Shown: positions 62,092-64,000 of the stretch, piece after piece
Numbering within the stretch: the first letter of the stretch is position 1
How the letters are laid out: each line of letters begins with the position of its first letter
Origin: Microbaculum sp051390635
GTDB lineage: Bacteria; Pseudomonadota; Alphaproteobacteria; Rhizobiales; Tepidamorphaceae
DNA: 64,000 nucleotides
Reading direction: 5' to 3'
Assembly (NCBI RefSeq): GCF_051390635.1
Contig: NZ_JBPODT010000003.1
Span: forward strand, 558,001 to 622,000
Made by a program: the position numbers and the translations under genes
Notes under the pieces: generated by a model
What the model was told of the DNA's origin: nothing
The model's input: only the letters and a program-made list of their open reading frames with translations
The model's database searches: none

Positions 62092-64000
62092 TAGGCGGTC
62101 TCCATCAGGGCCCCGGCCAGCACCTCGGCGACGTGGCGGGCGCGCCGGTGCGCGCCATCGGCGATCTGGTGCCGGCAAGACGTTCCGTCCGCCACGATCA
62201 GCGTATCGGGATCCGCATCGCGGACGGCGGGAAGCAGCGAGAGTTCCCCCATGGCAAGCGAAACGTCAATCGTCTCGACGTCGTAGCCGAATGCGCCCGC
62301 CATGCCGCAGCAGCTCGAGTCGACGGTCTCGACCTCAAGCTCTGGCACGAGACGCAGGGCACTCTCGACCGCGCCCATCGCGCCGAACGACTTCTGGTGG
62401 CAGTGTCCATGCAAGAGCGCCTTGCCGGGACGGGGCGCCAGCGGCAGGGAGATGTCGCCGGCCTTCGCCGCTGTCGCCACGAACTCCTCGAACAGGACGG
62501 CGGCCTCGGCGAGAGTCGCGGTTTCCGGGCCCGGCAGCAACGCGGGAAATTCGTCGCGCATGGTCAGCAGGCAGGATGGTTCGAGCCCGACGATGGGGCG
62601 CCCTGCCTCGACATGCGGCAACAGCGCGTCGACGGTGCGGCGCGCCTCGTTGCGCGCTTCGTCGACCATCCCGGCGGCGAGATAGGTGCGCCCGCAGCAC
62701 AGCGGACGTCCGCCGCCGTCCGGCCGCGCGGTCTCGACCCGGCAGCCGCCGGCAGACAGCACCGCCACGCCCGCCCGCAGCGTCTCGGGATCGAACCAGC
62801 GGCCGAACGTATCGGCGAACAGGACGACATGCGGCGCATCGCACGCCCCTCCGGTGCGGTCGCCTTCCGCATCGCGGAAATGATCAGGCCGAAATCTCGG
62901 TAGCGAGCGATGGCGCGAGAAGCCTGTCAGGCGCTCGGAAAGCGCGGCGGCTCCCGGCACCGTGTCGCGTAGCCCCAACAGACCGCTGACCCGCGCGGCC
63001 ATCGGCGCGTATCGCGGCAGGTCGGCGATCAGCCGGTCCCGTAGCGACAGTCCGTGCGTCTTGCGCCGCCGGTCGAGTACCTCGATCTTCATCCGCGCCA
63101 TGTCGACGCCGGTCGGGCATTCGCGGCGGCACGCCTTGCATGAAACACAGAGCTTGAGCGTTTCCATCATGTCGTCGGAGGTGAGGGCGCCAGGGCCGAG
63201 CTGGCCGCTGAGCGCGAGCCGCAGCGTGTTGGCGCGGCCGCGCGTAACGTCGCGTTCGTTGCGGGTGACGCGGTAGCTCGGGCACATCACATTGCCCGCG
63301 TGAGACCGGCAGGCGCCGTTGTTGTTGCAGATCTCGACCGCGCCCTGGAATCCGCCCGCGGCGCCTGGCCAGGCCGACCAGTCCAGCGCGGGGCTGAAGT
63401 CCTCGACCGCGTATCCGGGGGGATAGCGGAACAGGGTGCGGTCGTTCATGCGCGGCGCGTTGACGATCTTGCCGGGGTTGAGGAGTCCACCCGGATCGAA
63501 GCGAGTCTTGACGACCCCGAAGGCGTCGACCAGTCGCTCGCCGAACATCGCGGTGTGGAACTCGGATCGCGAGATACCGTCGCCATGTTCGCCGGAATGG
63601 GAGCCCTTGTACTCGCGCACCAGACTGAAGGCTTGCTCGGCGATTTCCCGCATCGCCACGGCATCCTTTTCCAACTTGACGTTCAGCACCGGGCGAACGT
63701 GCAGGCAGCCGACGGAGGCGTGCGCATACCAGGTGCCGCGCGTGCCGTGCTGCTCGAAGATCGCGGTCAGCCGGTCGGTGTAATCGGCGAGATGCTCAAG
63801 CGGCACCGCACAGTCCTCGACGAAGGAGACCGGCTTACCTTCCTCGCGCATCGACATCATGATGTTGAGGCCGGCGGCCCGCAGGGCGGCGATCGCGCCT
63901 TGCAGCTTCCGATCAGTGACCTCGACGACGCCGCCCTCCTGACGGCCGCCACGGCCGAAGCCGTAACCCAGGTCGGCCATCGTGTCCTGAAGCGCCCGCA
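62091..64000 (-). CDS. FAD-linked oxidase with Fe-S/heterodisulfide-reductase-like C-terminus, partial
   Basis: The frame is open across the right edge (internal Met at 63980 is preceded by in-frame ALQDT codons), so at least 636 residues are present and the N-terminal FAD-binding domain is outside. Visible parts: FAD-oxidase C domain (HSGEHGDGISRSEFHTAMFG, RFDPGGLLNPGKIVN), two 4Fe-4S-type cysteine clusters (CNNNGACRSHAGNVMCPSY and LCVSCKACRRECPTGVDM), then two CCG domains (PLCCGRTYLAAG, VDSSCCGMAGAFGY). This GlcD-GlcF fused architecture oxidises a D-2-hydroxyacid such as D-lactate or glycolate. It is coupled to gntR. Bases 62427-62568 are duplicated at 59504. Confidence 0.92.
   Translation of the reverse strand, partial: RALQDTMADLGYGFGRGGRQEGGVVEVTDRKLQGAIAALRAAGLNIMMSMREEGKPVSFVEDCAVPLEHLADYTDRLTAIFEQHGTRGTWYAHASVGCLHVRPVLNVKLEKDAVAMREIAEQAFSLVREYKGSHSGEHGDGISRSEFHTAMFGERLVDAFGVVKTRFDPGGLLNPGKIVNAPRMNDRTLFRYPPGYAVEDFSPALDWSAWPGAAGGFQGAVEICNNNGACRSHAGNVMCPSYRVTRNERDVTRGRANTLRLALSGQLGPGALTSDDMMETLKLCVSCKACRRECPTGVDMARMKIEVLDRRRKTHGLSLRDRLIADLPRYAPMAARVSGLLGLRDTVPGAAALSERLTGFSRHRSLPRFRPDHFRDAEGDRTGGACDAPHVVLFADTFGRWFDPETLRAGVAVLSAGGCRVETARPDGGGRPLCCGRTYLAAGMVDEARNEARRTVDALLPHVEAGRPIVGLEPSCLLTMRDEFPALLPGPETATLAEAAVLFEEFVATAAKAGDISLPLAPRPGKALLHGHCHQKSFGAMGAVESALRLVPELEVETVDSSCCGMAGAFGYDVETIDVSLAMGELSLLPAVRDADPDTLIVADGTSCRHQIADGAHRRARHVAEVLAGALMETA
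62427..62568 (-). repeat. Source copy of the 142-bp duplicated segment
   Basis: Lies inside the oxidase gene between the two CCG domains. It matches 59504-59645 with one visible mismatch (62561 T versus 59638 A), while flanking bases differ immediately on both sides. It is in direct orientation with the duplicate, 2.9 kb apart, so homologous recombination between the two would delete gntR, the lipase fragment and the accessory gene. Confidence 0.9.

Overview
The window is GC-rich chromosomal DNA of an alphaproteobacterium, probably Rhodospirillales-like or a neighbouring order. The evidence is gene content: a TIGR02301-type protein, an hdac-xseB pair, fabI/histidine-phosphatase/aroC/ribB in a row, an outer-membrane-protein/J-protein/pdxH cluster, class III cyclases fused to TolB-like and TPR regions, and DmdB/DmdC-like enzymes. 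No genus can be named from sequence alone. There is no rRNA, phage, transposase or CRISPR array. One tRNA is present, tRNA-Gln(TTG).

Layout. 0-1.7 kb: edge of a secreted protein gene (minus), then a repeat, a 34-codon ORF and a secreted protein of unknown function. 2-13.5 kb: LysE-type exporter, TIGR02301 protein, NUDIX, SRAP/YedK, GNAT, FAD-linked oxidase, ferric-reductase-like protein, two tandem cyclase-TolB-TPR regulators, Sua5/TsaC. 13.7-24.6 kb: acyl-CoA dehydrogenase, SDR, deacetylase, xseB, fabI, reductase, phosphatase, aroC, ribB, lrp/ald divergon. 24.7-35.3 kb: ECF sigma factor coupled to a VWA membrane protein, methyltransferases (including RlmD/TrmA-like and TlyA), lipase-like hydrolases, a TadG-like VWA protein with a glycine tract. 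35.5-48.9 kb: dxs, lipoprotein, L,D-transpeptidase, betaine-type binding protein, sigma/anti-sigma pair, J-protein, pdxH, SDR, FG-GAP protein, metallophosphoesterase, class III aminotransferase. 49-55.3 kb: amidase, DmdB-like ligase, DUF1499 protein, MBL-fold hydrolase, tRNA-Gln.

55.5-61.45 kb is an accessory island with visibly AT-rich stretches. It carries a HlyC-type toxin-activating acyltransferase, a protein of unknown function, an RTX-repeat protein, a membrane-anchored protein of unknown function and a lipase fragment. The two toxin-like genes sit in parallel modules: hlyC 3' end, a conserved repeat with two potential stem-loops, a 35- or 36-codon ORF, an accessory protein gene whose start overlaps the small ORF's stop, then the toxin-like gene. 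The same repeat and coupled small ORF recur at 0.75-1.7 kb before the unknown secreted protein. Both toxin-like genes lack their natural 3' ends. A 142-bp, near-identical copy of the host oxidase gene at 62.4 kb lies at the RTX tail, and the lipase runs into the 3' end of the host gntR gene. I regard this modular, repeat-linked HlyC/RTX/lipase locus as the most interesting content of the window.

The right edge (61.4-64 kb) returns to ordinary chromosome: a GntR regulator coupled to an FAD/Fe-S (GlcD-GlcF type) oxidase that runs off the window.
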